Shown here piece by piece: positions 1 to 10,574 of a stretch of DNA of 64,000 nt. The translations under genes were made by a program, and so were the position numbers. Within the stretch, counting starts at the first letter, position 1, and the number at the start of each line of letters is the position of its first letter. The notes below the pieces were generated by a model. It was given only the letters and a program-made list of their open reading frames with translations. It was not told where the DNA came from and searched no databases. Origin of the DNA: Platycnemis pennipes (lineage: Eukaryota; Arthropoda; Insecta; Odonata; Platycnemididae); the NCBI GenBank assembly GCA_933228895.1, contig OW121855.1, positions 43,910,698 to 43,974,697 of the forward strand. The letters run 5' to 3'.

Positions 1-332
1 GACTCCAAATTTGTACTTCTCTGCATCTATCAGCTCTTGCTCTCTTTGGCGCTACTTAACATCATACAACACTTTCATATAGTTTGTGAGAAATTCTCAC
101 CACCTAGAGGTAAACATTATCATGCCGACGTTCGGAAACAAGGTAACATTACAACCAGACTTCGCTATGAATAGATAAGGTTGATATAAAATGATCAACA
201 ACTTAAAAAAACTAAAGGAATTGACTTTTTTACAGGGTAATTGTCCAGGGTGGATTAAAGGAAAAGAAACAAAAAGCCCAGCATCATAGAACACATTCAT
301 ATAATTTAAAACAAAATCATATCACAAACCTA
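1..332. other. No gene seen
   Basis: AT-rich sequence with only short chance reading frames. It lies downstream of the minus-strand hAT-like relic and could include that element's 3' end, but I see no terminal repeat or target-site duplication. Confidence 0.4.
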
Positions 333-1850
333 CTATGCAATATGCTGCTCATTTCCAAATGCCAAAACCTCCGGCTTGACAAATCTTGCCATTACAATTT
401 TCAATAAATCAGTCATTGCTGAAAACAGGAACGGAGCTGCAGGCTTGCTGGATTGAAATTCCCTCAAAAATGGTTCCAGCTCCGCCGCAGCTGTGGCAAA
501 GAGAGCCAGTTTAGGACCTAACATTTTGTCATGGATGGTGAACTTAATTAATCCGAAACTGCGACACATAGGTTCACATTTCTTGCCCTTATTCTCGCTT
601 TTCTCATCAACCTGAAAGCTCTTGACATAATTTCGTAAGGCTGGAAGAATATCGAGGGTTCTGAATGCAACCTTTTCATTTTCTAACCACCTAACTGCAC
701 AAAACTTCAATGGAAGACGTTCAGAATGAGTGATTTGTTTGAAGTAAGCTCTACAGATTGGAGAATATAAAAATAAATTGAATGGTGCACGAAGGAATTG
801 AACGATATCCCATCCAGTTTCCTTCATACCTGCTTGAAATGCACAATTTATCGTGTGCAGCCCACAGCTACCTAAATCAAATATCCGGGGGCCATCTGTA
901 TGCCCTTTAGAGAGGTCAGACTGTAGTTCTTTCAAAAATTTGAAATTCACATTTGGACCATCCACTGAAACTTGAAGGATTTTCTTGAGTTCTTTCCTGG
1001 TCAGAGCTTCTTTGAAAGCCCTGAGGAGATCAATGGCAGTAGTATGCCCCAAAAATACTTAAATGAGGTACCGCGTGCAAACTACATTCTGATTATCATC
1101 CTAAAAGTGAACACTAAGATCCATTTGCTGTTTATTAGCAATCTTACTCAGGCTTTCATAAAACCCCACAACAAATTGCTGGCAGCTCTCCATGCTCCAT
1201 TTCAGGCTTCGTTCAAAATATGGAGAGATCCCATGAACAATAGTATAAGCCACTTTAGACTTACTAAGTTGCACTTGATTGACAATATTACTGTGATGAT
1301 ACATTCTTTTGTTCAAAGTATGCTATTGGCTATTTGTCGCAAAGAGCTGTGATATTAAACAAAACATGCAAGCCAAAACTTCGCCTCTGTAGCCGAATCT
1401 TTGAGGAGGAATGTCCTCAATTTTCCCTTCTCACACCCTTGTAGGTTTTTCACAATTGCACTTACAAGTGCAAGTGGGCTTTCTTGTACTCGAAATAGCA
1501 GTGTTTGCCTCAGTGCTCGCAGAACGCTCTTCTTGGGTTGTACTTGCAGGGTTGTCAAAAACTTCACTGGACTACGTAGCCATGGGTGTCTCAGAATTCT
1601 GGGATAGTTGCGATGGTTGGATAAAATATTTTAACGGGTACATTGATTTCTGTGCTTCTACCTGCTTCATGTGCTTCTTCCCCTTTCTGTGACTTAGAAG
1701 CTCTTGAGAACCCATATTACTCAATGCAAAAGTATGTCGGCAGATTTTGCAGAAGCAGGAGTGCACATTTTTTCTACACGCTGCACCCATGGATATCTGA
1801 TCAACCACTTTTCATCCAATGATGTCTTATAGTGCTTGGATAGGGCCATG
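333..1850 (-). pseudogene. hAT-like transposase relic with BED-type zinc finger
   Basis: The coding order on the minus strand follows a transposase family common in arthropods and fish. First comes an N-terminal zinc finger (FCKICRHTF...H-x5-H, about 1752-1665). Next is a block containing GISPYFERSLKW and FVVGFYESLSKIANKQQMD (1316-1101). Last is a long block opening GHTTAIDLLRAF and containing VSVDGPNVNF, GSCGLHTINCAFQAG and LKFCAVRWLENEKVA (1052-333). The last two blocks share one frame, broken only by two stops (a TAG at 1101-1103 and a TAA near 1056), so this is point decay. The zinc-finger end lies in other frames, which implies frameshifts. No functional protein can be made. I recognise the family by motif only; the hAT superfamily name is tentative. 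No TIRs or 8-bp duplication were found. Confidence 0.7.
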
Positions 1851-1899
1851 ATGTCAGATCATCTGAAACACATAAAATGTGGGTTTCATGAAATCCATT

Positions 1900-2530
1900 A
1901 CTTGCCAATCATTCGAGACTGCAAAGTGTATTAACATTTTCACACACTATGCTACTATACTCAAGCAGGGATGAGCATTCTCCAAAAATGGCCACTCTCT
2001 CTTTAATGGGTTAATTTTTTTGGCCAAAATCCCACTAAATGGCAAAAATGAAAATTACAGCCATTGATAGTGTAAGGAATGTGAATTTATGCAATGTAAG
2101 AAAGATTACCCTATGACAAGTACTTTAGAATAAAAGTGAGTTTGAAAATGACCAATTTTACAATTTTTTCCTGACTTTCCGTTACTATAATTGGGAGATT
2201 TTACACACTTTGGTAGAAGGATATAGACTACTTTCGCATTTAGAATATGCCCTTATCCTTCCCCTCCCATAAGATTGTGGGCATGTGGAATGTATACTTG
2301 TGGCACTTTATGACGCCGTATGATGCACAACAGCTATTTACGTAATAAGAATTTAAATTAATTTTGTACCAACCTGTGAAGAGAACGTAGGTTCGAGCTG
2401 TAGGACTTCAATGGCTGACAGCAATTGATGGCAGTGCGTCCGGCCACGTTCTTCGTAATGCAGGCCAAGTTCGCGAGGAGCGAGGTGACGGGTCGAAAGC
2501 ACTCGAGTGCTTCGGCGAGAAATGACATAA
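1900..2530. other. No gene seen
   Basis: Unassigned AT-rich DNA. From about 2533 a diverged direct repeat begins: the stretch around 2536-2610 resembles 2956-3040 (shared stretches AGAACACA, ATATAGAA, CAGGAATGC). The fold-back at 2641-2885 therefore sits between, or inside, two copies of an older repeat. Confidence 0.35.
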
Positions 2531-2688
2531 CCACTAAGAACACAATGTATATAGAATATTTTGTACCATTGGTGAATGCAGGAATGCTAAAAGCGAAAAC
2601 GGAAGGGAAAAAAGATTTGAGGTTCTCCCGGCGAATAGCTGTGGTGAAGTCTATTCGGGTCTTCCACCGGGTAAGCTGCTCCATTACT

Positions 2689-2729
2689 GCCGACGTTTCG
2701 GAGACCGAGTCGTTCTCCATCTTCAGGGC
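2689..2729 (-). ncRNA. Hammerhead-ribozyme-like motif, type I (left arm)
   Basis: Mirror copy of the motif in the right arm, on the opposite strand, with the same GCC / CUGAAGA / GGAG-CUCC / GAAA / ACGUC / GGC order. Its boxes are unchanged from the other arm. Confidence 0.5.
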
Positions 2730-2795
2730 TGATGTCGCAAGTTGAAAAATTATATATAGATATAAATATCTGGCAATTTTCAACTTGTGACATCA

Positions 2796-2836
2796 GCCCT
2801 GAAGATGGAGAACGACTCGGTCTCCGAAACGTCGGC
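2796..2836 (+). ncRNA. Hammerhead-ribozyme-like motif, type I (right arm)
   Basis: The conserved boxes are in the right order: stem I 5' side GCC (2796-2798), core CUGAAGA (2799-2805, fits CUGANGA), stem II GGAG...CUCC, GAAA (2826-2829), a minimal palindromic stem III ACGU, C17 of the cleavage site (2833), and stem I 3' side GGC (2834-2836). One extra U lies between the core and stem II. Hammerheads with very short stem III are known from Penelope-like elements and act best as dimers. Activity is an inference. Confidence 0.55.
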
Positions 2837-3217
2837 AGTAATGGAGCAGCTTACCCAGTGGAAGACCGGAATAGACTTCACCACAACAGAAGGGAAGTTT
2901 GATCTCGCAACTTGCGGATAAAGACACGTTATTTACGCTGCTGATTTATATATGACGCCCACGAAGAACACATTGCATATAGAAAACATTGTACATACTC
3001 TCGGTGATTACAGGAATGCAAAATGTGACAATGAATGGGAAATTTGACTATGCAACTTGCCGAAAAAGGCTCATTATTTCCGTTGCTGTTTTAAACATTG
3101 ACTCCACCAAAAATTCCAGAGTCAATAAGATATTTCCCTGATATTTCCAGTGAAAATAAAATTCCCTGAGATTTCCTGGTCTTCCCGGTTTTCCAGAGTG
3201 CTGGACACCCTGATTTG

Positions 3218-3622
3218 TGAATGGGATCGTTTAGCATATTTTTTTATTGCCGAATATGATAAGAGTTTTTAAAATAAAAAGACCCGTATTTTTCCATTTT
3301 TTAATCCATCAATTATTTCTCGAGTTATAAGCAGCGAAAAACTGATGTTTTTAACCCTTTCGGAAAAGTGGGTGTGGTTCAACCTCTGACGTATATCAAC
3401 TTCGTCCAATCACGACTGAGCCCACGAAGCTACTTCCCCTTATCGCAAAGGGGGGACACAGCTGGCTCTCCCAATGGGAATGATTGCGACAGGATCTGTG
3501 CGAGCAGACCTTCCAAGAATCCCCCTCCACTCCCTTCCCTTCCCATAAGAGCAGTCAAGGACGGGAGGAAAATGACGTCAATGTTATCACAGCAGCTTTT
3601 TTGGTGAGCGTCACCTTTTGTC
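3218..3622 (+). repeat. Unclassified interspersed repeat, copy A
   Basis: About 405 bp that recurs in reverse orientation at 7290-7696. Both copies share landmarks such as TTTCGGAAAAGTGGGTGTGG, CAATCAC.ACTGAGCCC, CTTATCGCAAAGGGGG, GTGCGAGCAGACCTTCC and AATGACGTCAATGTTAT, with scattered substitutions and few indels. There is no long ORF, no tRNA-like head and no obvious terminal inverted repeat. Confidence 0.7.
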
Positions 3623-4260
3623 AGGGCCGATGTTATGCGAATAATTAAAATTTATCCCATTCAATTTTTTTATTTTATGAATCCAGAATTCATGGATACA
3701 CACAATTGTAAGTGAATGCATCGATTAATCTCGGCAATGGTTTTTCACCTCCTCTCGCTCAAGATCCTCCAGATGGCAGCACTAGTACAACTCAGCACAA
3801 CCGACAGAGCTATTTGCTTGAGTAAATAAATACTCGCTGCAGCTAATTTTCAATAGGTGACTGAAAGTGAATATTAGGAATACGTAATTACACAAGAAGT
3901 ATTTTTGACGGCCAAAAAATACTGTGTTTCAGCGAATCATTACAACAACTTTCCTAACCAATGGACGTACCGATTAACACTCGAAGACTTCAGTAAAGCG
4001 TAAATTATTGTTTTGGAAGACTTAATTTGTACAATGATTGATGAATATGCAGTTGGGCACAAAAATGGCTCTTCTACCTGTTTACAATAGCATGGTAATG
4101 AAAGAAAAACGGAAAGTAAGAACAACTGTGGGAATTGAGAGGCTTAATCCAGAACCTTCAATATAACGAGCGCTCGCTATACTGAGTGATTTCCCAGCCA
4201 TTTGGAGCACTCATTATATCGAGCTTCCACTTTATAGCTGAATTTCCAAAGAAAAAATGA
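3623..4260. other. No gene seen
   Basis: AT-rich sequence without a convincing ORF, splice-bounded exon or terminal repeat. Confidence 0.35.
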
Positions 4261-4330
4261 TTCACTCCAACAGAGATTCAAACCCAGATCTCTCGAATCT
4301 ACACCAAATACTTAAGCTACAAAGGCACCT
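4261..4330 (-). repeat. tRNA-like SINE head, decayed
   Basis: On the minus strand this reads like a tRNA-derived SINE head: an A-box-like TAGCTTAAGTATT followed by a B-box-like GGTTTGAATCT. A genuine tRNA is unlikely because I cannot fold a cloverleaf with a credible acceptor stem. Compare the better-preserved SINEs at 6121 and 34613. Confidence 0.4.
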
Positions 4331-5430
4331 TTCATGAAGCAAGAGGAGCGATATTTTCTTCGTATAAATTCTGCAATTGGGCATATCCGAATGAAACTAC
4401 ATTAAAGAACACCATTAGTTTCCAATCCTTGAATTTGTTAAAAGGAAGTAACTAAGTGCTTACTGTTGGCTTTAATGTTGACCTGGATGGGGGCACAGTC
4501 TGTACAATTACAGCTGCCGGATGGAATTGCATGTATGACAGTTTGTGTAAACCTCCTTTAACTTCTCTACATACACACAGAAGATGGATGCTTTGGTATC
4601 TTCCTCTTGGGCCAAATTCAATACATACATGCTCAAATTCTAGTCAAGGTGAAATACTTTTTTCTCTCTGTAGAACTTCTGCTACTGTATAAGATTAGGT
4701 TCTACTTTGCCTTCAGAGAGCTGAGTACCTCTTCCAGTTTCTCATATACTTGCCCTATTCATGGATCTGTATGGCTGAATGTTGGCATTACACTTTATCT
4801 AAGGGAAACAGTCTACCCACATTCAGAAATTTTGAAATAAATACATGTTTGTAAGTAATTGTTGCCATTTATATTTCTAAAATTTGTTAATTAAAATGAT
4901 TTGCACTATAAGCATCATCGTCAAAAATCAATGTTTGTCCGAAAATATATTTAAAATAAATAAACACATACATATTTGTCATCCATTAGGTACATCCAAA
5001 GAAAGAACTGCCATTATGCAAGAGAAGGTTTAGTGTATAATGTCAGAGAGTTAGATAGTAATGCTTGAAGAGTACAGTAGAAAATGCACATTCAGTGGAA
5101 ATATCAAAATCACTGGAAGTTCACACCCTTGAACAAACTCAATGTTATTTACATTATGTAGCCAGAAGAAGCTGAATTGGAAAATCATGAAATTTCATAA
5201 CTTGAGAATAAATTCATATCTAGAAGCCAAAATAGAACATGAAAAAGATTCCTATTTTATTAATTTGAAAGTCAAGGAACTGAAGTGTATATTATATAGA
5301 GCTATATTGCTCAGAAATTAATGTTTATCCTTGCAATTAACAACTTCACAAGGAATGTTCTTAGCATTGAAACAAATTCTTTCATACAAAATTGCTGAAA
5401 GATGCCCTACATTTTACTATTGAAAAAAAA
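4331..5430. other. No gene seen; likely 3' flank of the minus-strand exons
   Basis: The only reading frames are short. The part nearest 5430 would be the 3' untranslated region of the minus-strand exons at 5439-5722. Confidence 0.35.
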
Positions 5431-5438
5431 AGCTGTTT

Positions 5439-5722
5439 TTACTTTGGTCCTTCCCCTTCCTCATCAGTATTCACAGCAGACTGTACCTTCCACATATTCT
5501 AAGAAGAAAAATTAGTAAAATGACTTACCATTTCTGGAAGCTGTTTCCACTCTCAAGGGGCAAACTGCCAACGTGCAGCATAACTGTGATTAACCACCCA
5601 ATTAGTTGGAAGCAACAAATCTCCCCATTCACAGCCAGCTGGATAAAAAGAAACATCACCATTCTTATCCAGATACACCAGAAAAATGATGTAATGGCTC
5701 ATAACAAATTTAATAAAATAAC
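5439..5722 (-). CDS. Last two coding exons of an unidentified host gene, with an in-frame TGA
   Basis: Two exons fit together on the minus strand. Exon n runs 5722-5529: its acceptor is a long pyrimidine tract ending TTTATTTTAG, its donor is ATG|GTAAGT, and it holds 2 nt plus 64 codons, ending in phase 0. The last exon runs 5498-5439: acceptor TTTTTCTTCTTAG, then 19 codons from NMWKVQSAVNTDEEG to a TAA stop. The exon n frame contains VYLDKNGDVSFYP and LPTNWVVNHSYAARWQFAP, then a TGA at 5555-5553, then EWKQLPEM into the last exon. CGA to TGA decay at a CpG would explain the stop, giving a pseudogene or null allele; recoding is less likely. I do not recognise the protein and found no upstream exons. 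Confidence 0.4.
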
Positions 5723-6120
5723 CTAAAATAAAGAAAAATATACAAAAAAACTTTTTTCCTAACACAAGATCGTGCAGAAGCATACAAGATAAACCAAAAT
5801 TCTGGGTCCAATTACTCTGTTATTCAGATGACTGGCTCTGTGTTCCAAAATGATGAGAAAAAAGTCATTCAGAGAACCTGGTGTTTGATATTAACCCTTC
5901 AAGCCTGGAGGAGCTTTAAATGGAATTGCTGGTTTTCGTCATTTCCTATTATGTACTAAAATACTTACAATAAAATATGGGTGAATAGAAAAATATATAT
6001 AGTTATTAATAAAAAAGCCCAATTATTCCTCTTTAAAATTATATCAACACTTTAAAGATAGAGAAATATTAAAATGGATAAAAAAATTTATACATGAAGT
6101 TGATTCCACACACAATAAGA
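5723..6120. other. No gene seen; intron-like
   Basis: AT-rich sequence upstream of the minus-strand exon. A possible donor-like ATT|GTAAGT lies near 5968 on the minus strand, but I could not define an exon there. Confidence 0.3.
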
Positions 6121-6305
6121 TAATAATAATAATTTCTTTATTGCTTATAGGTTCTCCCAATTACAAGCAATTTAATACATGGATGTAACAGATTTAAAAA
6201 CACCCATGTCCTGGATAGGTATTTTTACCTAGGCGGGACTCGAACCCGCGACCTTCGGTTTGGCAGGCGAGGACTTAACCCCATTGTCACCGAGGCCGGC
6301 GATTG
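6121..6305 (-). repeat. tRNA-derived SINE, well-preserved head
   Basis: The minus strand starts GGCCTCGGTGACAATGGGG, continues GTTAAGTCCTCGCCTG and has a perfect B box, GGTTCGAGTCC. It ends at the low-coordinate side in a (TTA)n tail. The first 70 nt are tRNA-like, followed by a non-tRNA body. A diverged copy with the same CGGTGRTGACA...GTTAAGTCCTCRCCTGC head lies at 10036-10210. The promoter boxes suggest RNA polymerase III transcription of the source copy. Confidence 0.7.
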
Positions 6306-7005
6306 AATTAGGATTGGATTGAATTAGGTATGTTCACTCCATAAAATAGTCTAGGAGTTGGATTAATAGGGATCTACCAGAAGGCATCCAGTATGACTAA
6401 CTTCACTAGAAAGGCCCCTTTTAGAATTGCATTATTAAGGTGTTCCATTTACCAGCTGAACATGCTGTCAGGCTCATCATTCCTGTTGTATTCATCTGGA
6501 TCATGATAGCTGCCCCCAAATCTGCACTCAATTAACTCTTCCAAGGTTGTTCCAGATAACTCTCATGGTCTCCTTAACTGGACAGAGCCACAGAATTGCT
6601 CAGGCTTGTCATGTCTCCTGGCAAGAGAGTTGCTCAAGATGAACAGAAGGTTTAGAAGGACAGGACAGACAAACAAGCTGCTATATCAAACTCCTGGCAA
6701 CTTGAAACTAGGCTGAGACAGACATTGTATACAAGAAGCCAAAGCCTGACTGACATTGAAAGGCATGAGGGAATGGAAAAAGTATGGGAAATTGGGCAAG
6801 GAAGGTGAAGGGATTAGGGAAATAAATGGCTAGTGGCCGGCAGAGCTGCTGAAGCAACCGGTTCGCATTTAAACCTTGTGAGCTACTCCATATTTCATAC
6901 TACTCTTAATAAGAATGAAATCATGAAAGACTGACTTTTTTGGCCAAATTTTTACCAAAATGACAGAGTAGCATCATTAATTAGTCACACAAATAATGAC
7001 ACGTG
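6306..7005. other. No gene seen
   Basis: No recognisable gene or repeat boundary. Confidence 0.3.
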
Positions 7006-7009
7006 ACTA

Positions 7010-7165
7010 AAAATGTGTGTGTTCAACCCAGAGGTTGATTTTTGATAGGTGAGAGAAGAGCTCACTCCACACTAAGCCATTGGCATGTGAAATGCATACA
7101 TTCAGGATATGGGGGCCAGTTCCTTTCCCTGGGAAAATGTAGCTAGGTAATGAAAAAATCAAATG
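7010..7165 (-). repeat. SINE fragment (3' part, family of 34613)
   Basis: Read on the minus strand it matches the 3' half of the full SINE at 34613-34915: AGGGAAAGGAACTGGCCCCC, the CATGCCAATGGCTTAGT-like middle, then CAACCTCTGGGTTGAA. The tRNA-like head is missing. Confidence 0.6.
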
Positions 7166-7289
7166 GGGGCGTTTACTTGGAACCGAAATCGCAATTTTGT
7201 ACACGAAATTGTTTGATGGAAACGAAAAAAGAAATTTAATGAAAAAATTAATCTTCTAACCACAGCCATTCATTCATAACTCAACAATT

Positions 7290-7696
7290 AAAATAAGCAA
7301 AAGGTGACGCCCACCGAAAAAACTGCTCAAATAACATTGACGTCATTTTCCTCTCGTCCTTGACTGCTCTTATGGTAAGGGGAGATAGTGGAGGGGGGTT
7401 CTCGGAAGGTCTGCTCGCACAGATGCTGTCGTAACTGATCCGATTGGCAGAGTCAGCTGTGTCTCCCCCTTTGCGATAAGGCGAAGTAGCTTCGCGGGCT
7501 CAGTTGTGATTGGACGAAGTCGATATACGTCAGAGGTTGCACCACACCCACTTTTCCGAAAGGTTAAAATCATCAGTTTTTCGACGCCTATAACTCAAGA
7601 AATAATTGACGGATCAAAAAACGGAAAAATACAGGTCTTTTTATTTTACAAACTCTATCATATTCGAAAATAAAAAAATTTTGGTAAACGACCCCA
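7290..7696 (-). repeat. Unclassified interspersed repeat, copy B
   Basis: Inverted partner of 3218-3622, with the same landmarks in reverse order. The two copies lie about 3.7 kb apart as a large, imperfect inverted repeat, which is best explained as two independent insertions because the DNA between them is not bounded by any other shared feature. Confidence 0.7.
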
Positions 7697-8390
7697 TTAC
7701 AGAAGAAAAAAAGATGTCTTAATAATTGGTGCGCCAGCTTGGTTTTATCTGGCTTTGCCCAATAGCTTCTCCCACCAGGACCTTGGTTAGGAGATCAAGG
7801 CTCTATTGGTTCAAAAATATTAGTTTTCTACCAGGAAAGGGAGGTCTAGATAGACATTTAATTCTTCTTACAGCCCCTATATTTCAGAGAATGTCCCCTT
7901 TAACCCCCCATATTCCTACCTCCCATCATTCTATCCAAACTACCACTACACATTCCTCTCCTCCCTTTAATTCCGCTTACCCAACATTCTTACTTCAATC
8001 ACGTCCCTCAAAACACTTTCACCTTTTATTACCTTCTCCATTCTCACCTTCTGCTGTCTCCTAATTTCCTCAACCATTTTCATTTCCTCTCCTACCATTT
8101 CCAGTACTTCATAGTTCACCCTTCTTTTGAACCACCTTACTTTCTGCATCCTTTGATGAATAACAACTAAACGAAACTGTGTAATTCCACACATAAAAAG
8201 ATGCTATAATAACGTAGCCCTCCTAAAAAAGGACCCAATGACGACCTTTCAGAATAATTGCAGAAAAGATTATCATCTTGCCTATTGACAATTCATCACA
8301 ATGATAAGTATCCATTGATCCAAATGAATCCGAGGGTACCTAGGTTCATCAATTTACCTAAGACTCACAAGCCTGACATAATAGTTATAA
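7697..8390. other. No gene seen; pyrimidine-rich stretch
   Basis: About 7880-8110 is strongly C/T-rich on the plus strand. Its apparent reading frames follow from this low complexity and are not evidence of coding. Confidence 0.35.
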
Positions 8391-8395
8391 ATACA

Positions 8396-8491
8396 TCACA
8401 ATGAAAAGGTTGGCCGATAGAAGAATTAAGTGGAAAGCTGCGTCAAACCAATCCTAGGATTGTTGACCAATGATGATGATGATGGGAAAGA
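8396..8491 (+). pseudogene. 5'-truncated LINE 3' end (empty-site paralogue of the 50 kb insertion)
   Basis: It encodes the last residues of a LINE reverse transcriptase, YITMKRLADRRIKWKAASNQS then TAG, followed by a short 3' UTR and a (TGATGA)n tail. The same C-terminus is found on the minus strand at 50281-50221. There the I-clade element has inserted at the stop codon; here the site ATCCTAGGATTGGT-like (reverse strand) is uninterrupted. The protein end resembles LINEs whose products are often labelled craniofacial-development-protein-2-like. Confidence 0.7.
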
Positions 8492-8814
8492 TGTATAATA
8501 AAATTGCCTTTTTCAAGTAAGTAGCCTGTTATTCAAAAAATCACTTTAGCATCCTAGATCATATTAACATTCTAGGGCATACAGAAGGTTAAGTGGCTTG
8601 TGGAAGCCTAGGGGAAAATGGCTTGATAGCAAAATATTTTTTAGTAATCTTTAAAACAAAATTTTTTTCGTGCTATTCTATAGGACCATGAAAGATAGAA
8701 CAACCAGCCGTTTCTATCTTCATTCATTATCTCTGTTAAAAGAAAAATTAAATTCACAATAAATTGGCTTTCAACAAACAGCGTTTAAGGTTTAGAGATC
8801 GAAAACGCTCATGA
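8492..8814. other. No gene seen
   Basis: Spacer between two LINE relics, without a recognisable feature. Confidence 0.3.
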
Positions 8815-9710
8815 GCAAGAGCTGGAATATACAGCTGCAGTCTATTTAAGAAGATGTCAATCCCACTTGGGGAGTATGCTACAGTGTTCCAGGCCAAGGT
8901 TTATGCTCTTCTGACCTGTACAAATACAGTAAAAGAAGTGAGGCTGCATGACAGACCAACTCACATCTGCAATGACAGCCAAGCTGTCCTCAAAGCTCTT
9001 ACATCACTGTGGTACAGTTCGCGGTTGCTACTGGAGTGTCGAAATGCACTCAACACAATACGCAGATGCAGCAAAAATTGAGCTCTTCTGGGTACCAGGT
9101 CATGTTGGTATTGCCGGAAATGAAATAGTGGATGAACTTGCCAAAGCAGGAGCCAACCAAAGACCGTTTGGTCCAGAACCATTCGTACCTATTGCACCCT
9201 CATTGGGGAAAACTGAGATCCGAATGTGGGGTCTTGCTCGACATTCTGAGATCTGGCTAAGGCAGGCCAAACTTCACATAGAGGGACCTAAACCTGGCCT
9301 TGCCAAGAAACTACTCCTAATAAGTAGGAGTCAACTATGTACAATAGTGGGACTGTTTTTCTGACAATATCACGTGATGAGACACCATCTCTTTAAGATT
9401 ACTGATTCAGCCAGATGTAGATGGTGTGAAGAACAGGATGAATCAACCTCTCACCTTCACTGTGAGTGCCCAGCTATAATGAGGACTTGGAATAGATATC
9501 AGGGTTCACCTTTTCTGGAACCCAATGAAAGTGATCTGAATGAAATGAGGGAACCCAATGAAAGGGAATGAAATTGAAAGGATCCTCATAGGAGGCCACC
9601 TGGCCTTTAGCCGGGTGATCGGCCTCCATGGGTGATCTCCTGGTGGTAGGCACAATGGACCAATAGGTCTAAGTGCCCCAGGGACTACTATAGTAACTCC
9701 ACCAACATTT
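8815..9710 (+). pseudogene. LINE ribonuclease H end, 5'-truncated and decayed
   Basis: The coding remnant runs ARAGIYS..., PLGEYATVFQAKVYALL (RNase H glutamate region), ICNDSQAVLKAL (aspartate region), then FWVPGHVGIAGNEIVDELAKAG (His/Asn/Asp region), FGPEPF and a C-terminal zinc-binding CRWCEEQDESTSHLHCECP. A +1 frameshift lies between about 9030 and 9075 and a TGA stop at 9362-9364. A GC-rich 3' UTR (GGAGGCCACCTGGCCTTTAG) follows to about 9710. RNase H at the end of the LINE polyprotein points to the I/R1/LOA/Jockey assemblage; the GPEPF motif suggests an R1- or LOA-like lineage. Only about 0.9 kb of the element is present. Confidence 0.7.
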
Positions 9711-10035
9711 TAATCTTAATATGTTATTATTTCTAACAAAAAGTTCACTTTCCTCATCACATACTCATCAAACAATACATTTTTTGAAACCTGTACAACT
9801 ATTCTTTAGAGTGTAGTTAAAAGAAACATTCATTTCTCTCATCACTTTCAGCAGTTTATTTTCACTAATATTTGAATTACATATTTTCCAAAATAAAAGA
9901 TCCTAGTGATGCCATTTTGTACCACCCTCTATAAAAAAAGGTATAAATGTAATTATATAAAAATGACTTTCGAGCACATCACATGCAAAGAATAATATAT
10001 AATAGACTATTAAATAATATTCTATAATCTATTTG
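9711..10035. other. No gene seen
   Basis: AT-rich spacer. Confidence 0.3.
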
Positions 10036-10212
10036 TCGGCCCCGGTGGTGACATAGTTAAGTCCTCACCTGCTAACCTTAGGGTTGCATGTTCCCGCATG
10101 AGTGGATTTTCACCACTCAGGATATGGATATGTGTGCTCGTCTGTTGTTAAAATACCCTGATGTAAAGGCTGCTAGTGTTGCTTTTGGTGGTATTAGGAT
10201 ATAACATTTTTA
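10036..10212 (+). repeat. tRNA-derived SINE, diverged copy
   Basis: It begins CGGCCCCGGTGGTGACATAG, with GTTAAGTCCTCACCTGC, as in the SINE at 6121-6305, but the B box has decayed to GTTCCC. A non-tRNA body (AGGATATGGATATGTGTGC) and an A-rich end follow. Confidence 0.55.
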
Positions 10213-10570
10213 AAAATAAATAAAAAAATAATAAACAAAATCAAAAACCTAAGTTCATTCAGTGCACAATGTGTTTACATTAATTTGGGTTACTGTTGTA
10301 AATCATATCCTTGAATGCTTTCAAATTTTTCTTTAGAAACAAAAACTTTTTAATGTGGTCAGAAGATTCCATGTATGGAATATCTCGGAATTTCATTTTA
10401 GGATGATAAAATTATTATAGATTATTTCAATCTGCTAAACAAGTAATTTTGCATAACTTTAAAATGAAATAGTGAGTGATATACTTATAGAAGGAGTTAT
10501 GTAACTTGGATGATGAAATGAAATGAGCCTATGTTTCATGCTACTAGAAGCAGAAATAAAGAACTATGCG
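10213..10570. other. No gene seen
   Basis: AT-rich spacer. Confidence 0.3.
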
Positions 10571-10574
10571 TCTT

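Larger units (their letters stand above)
2641..2885. repeat. Fold-back (inverted repeat) of Penelope-like terminal sequence
   Basis: The left arm (about 2641-2749) and right arm (about 2776-2885) are near-perfect reverse complements, separated by a short AT-rich loop. Each arm carries a CTGAAGA...CGAAACGTC block. The left arm continues on the minus strand into CGGGAGAACCTCAAATCTT, a 3' context I associate with Penelope-like elements (PLEs). Inverted head-to-head copies are common for PLE insertions. No reverse transcriptase or GIY-YIG domain is present, so this is only a terminal fragment or a non-autonomous derivative. Confidence 0.65.

Noticed and set aside
6240..6300. Possible genuine tRNA gene (good B box GGTTCGAGTCC on minus)
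   Set aside because: The acceptor and anticodon stems do not close, the sequence continues into a non-tRNA body with a (TTA)n tail, and a diverged copy exists at 10036. It is a SINE.
3218..7696. A single large transposon bounded by the inverted copies at 3.2 and 7.3 kb
   Set aside because: No target duplication at the outer edges, the copies differ noticeably, and the DNA between them holds a SINE and what look like host exons. Two separate insertions are simpler.
7726..8194. Open frames of 112 and 75 codons on opposite strands
   Set aside because: Caused by the C/T-rich low-complexity stretch; no domain and no splice support.
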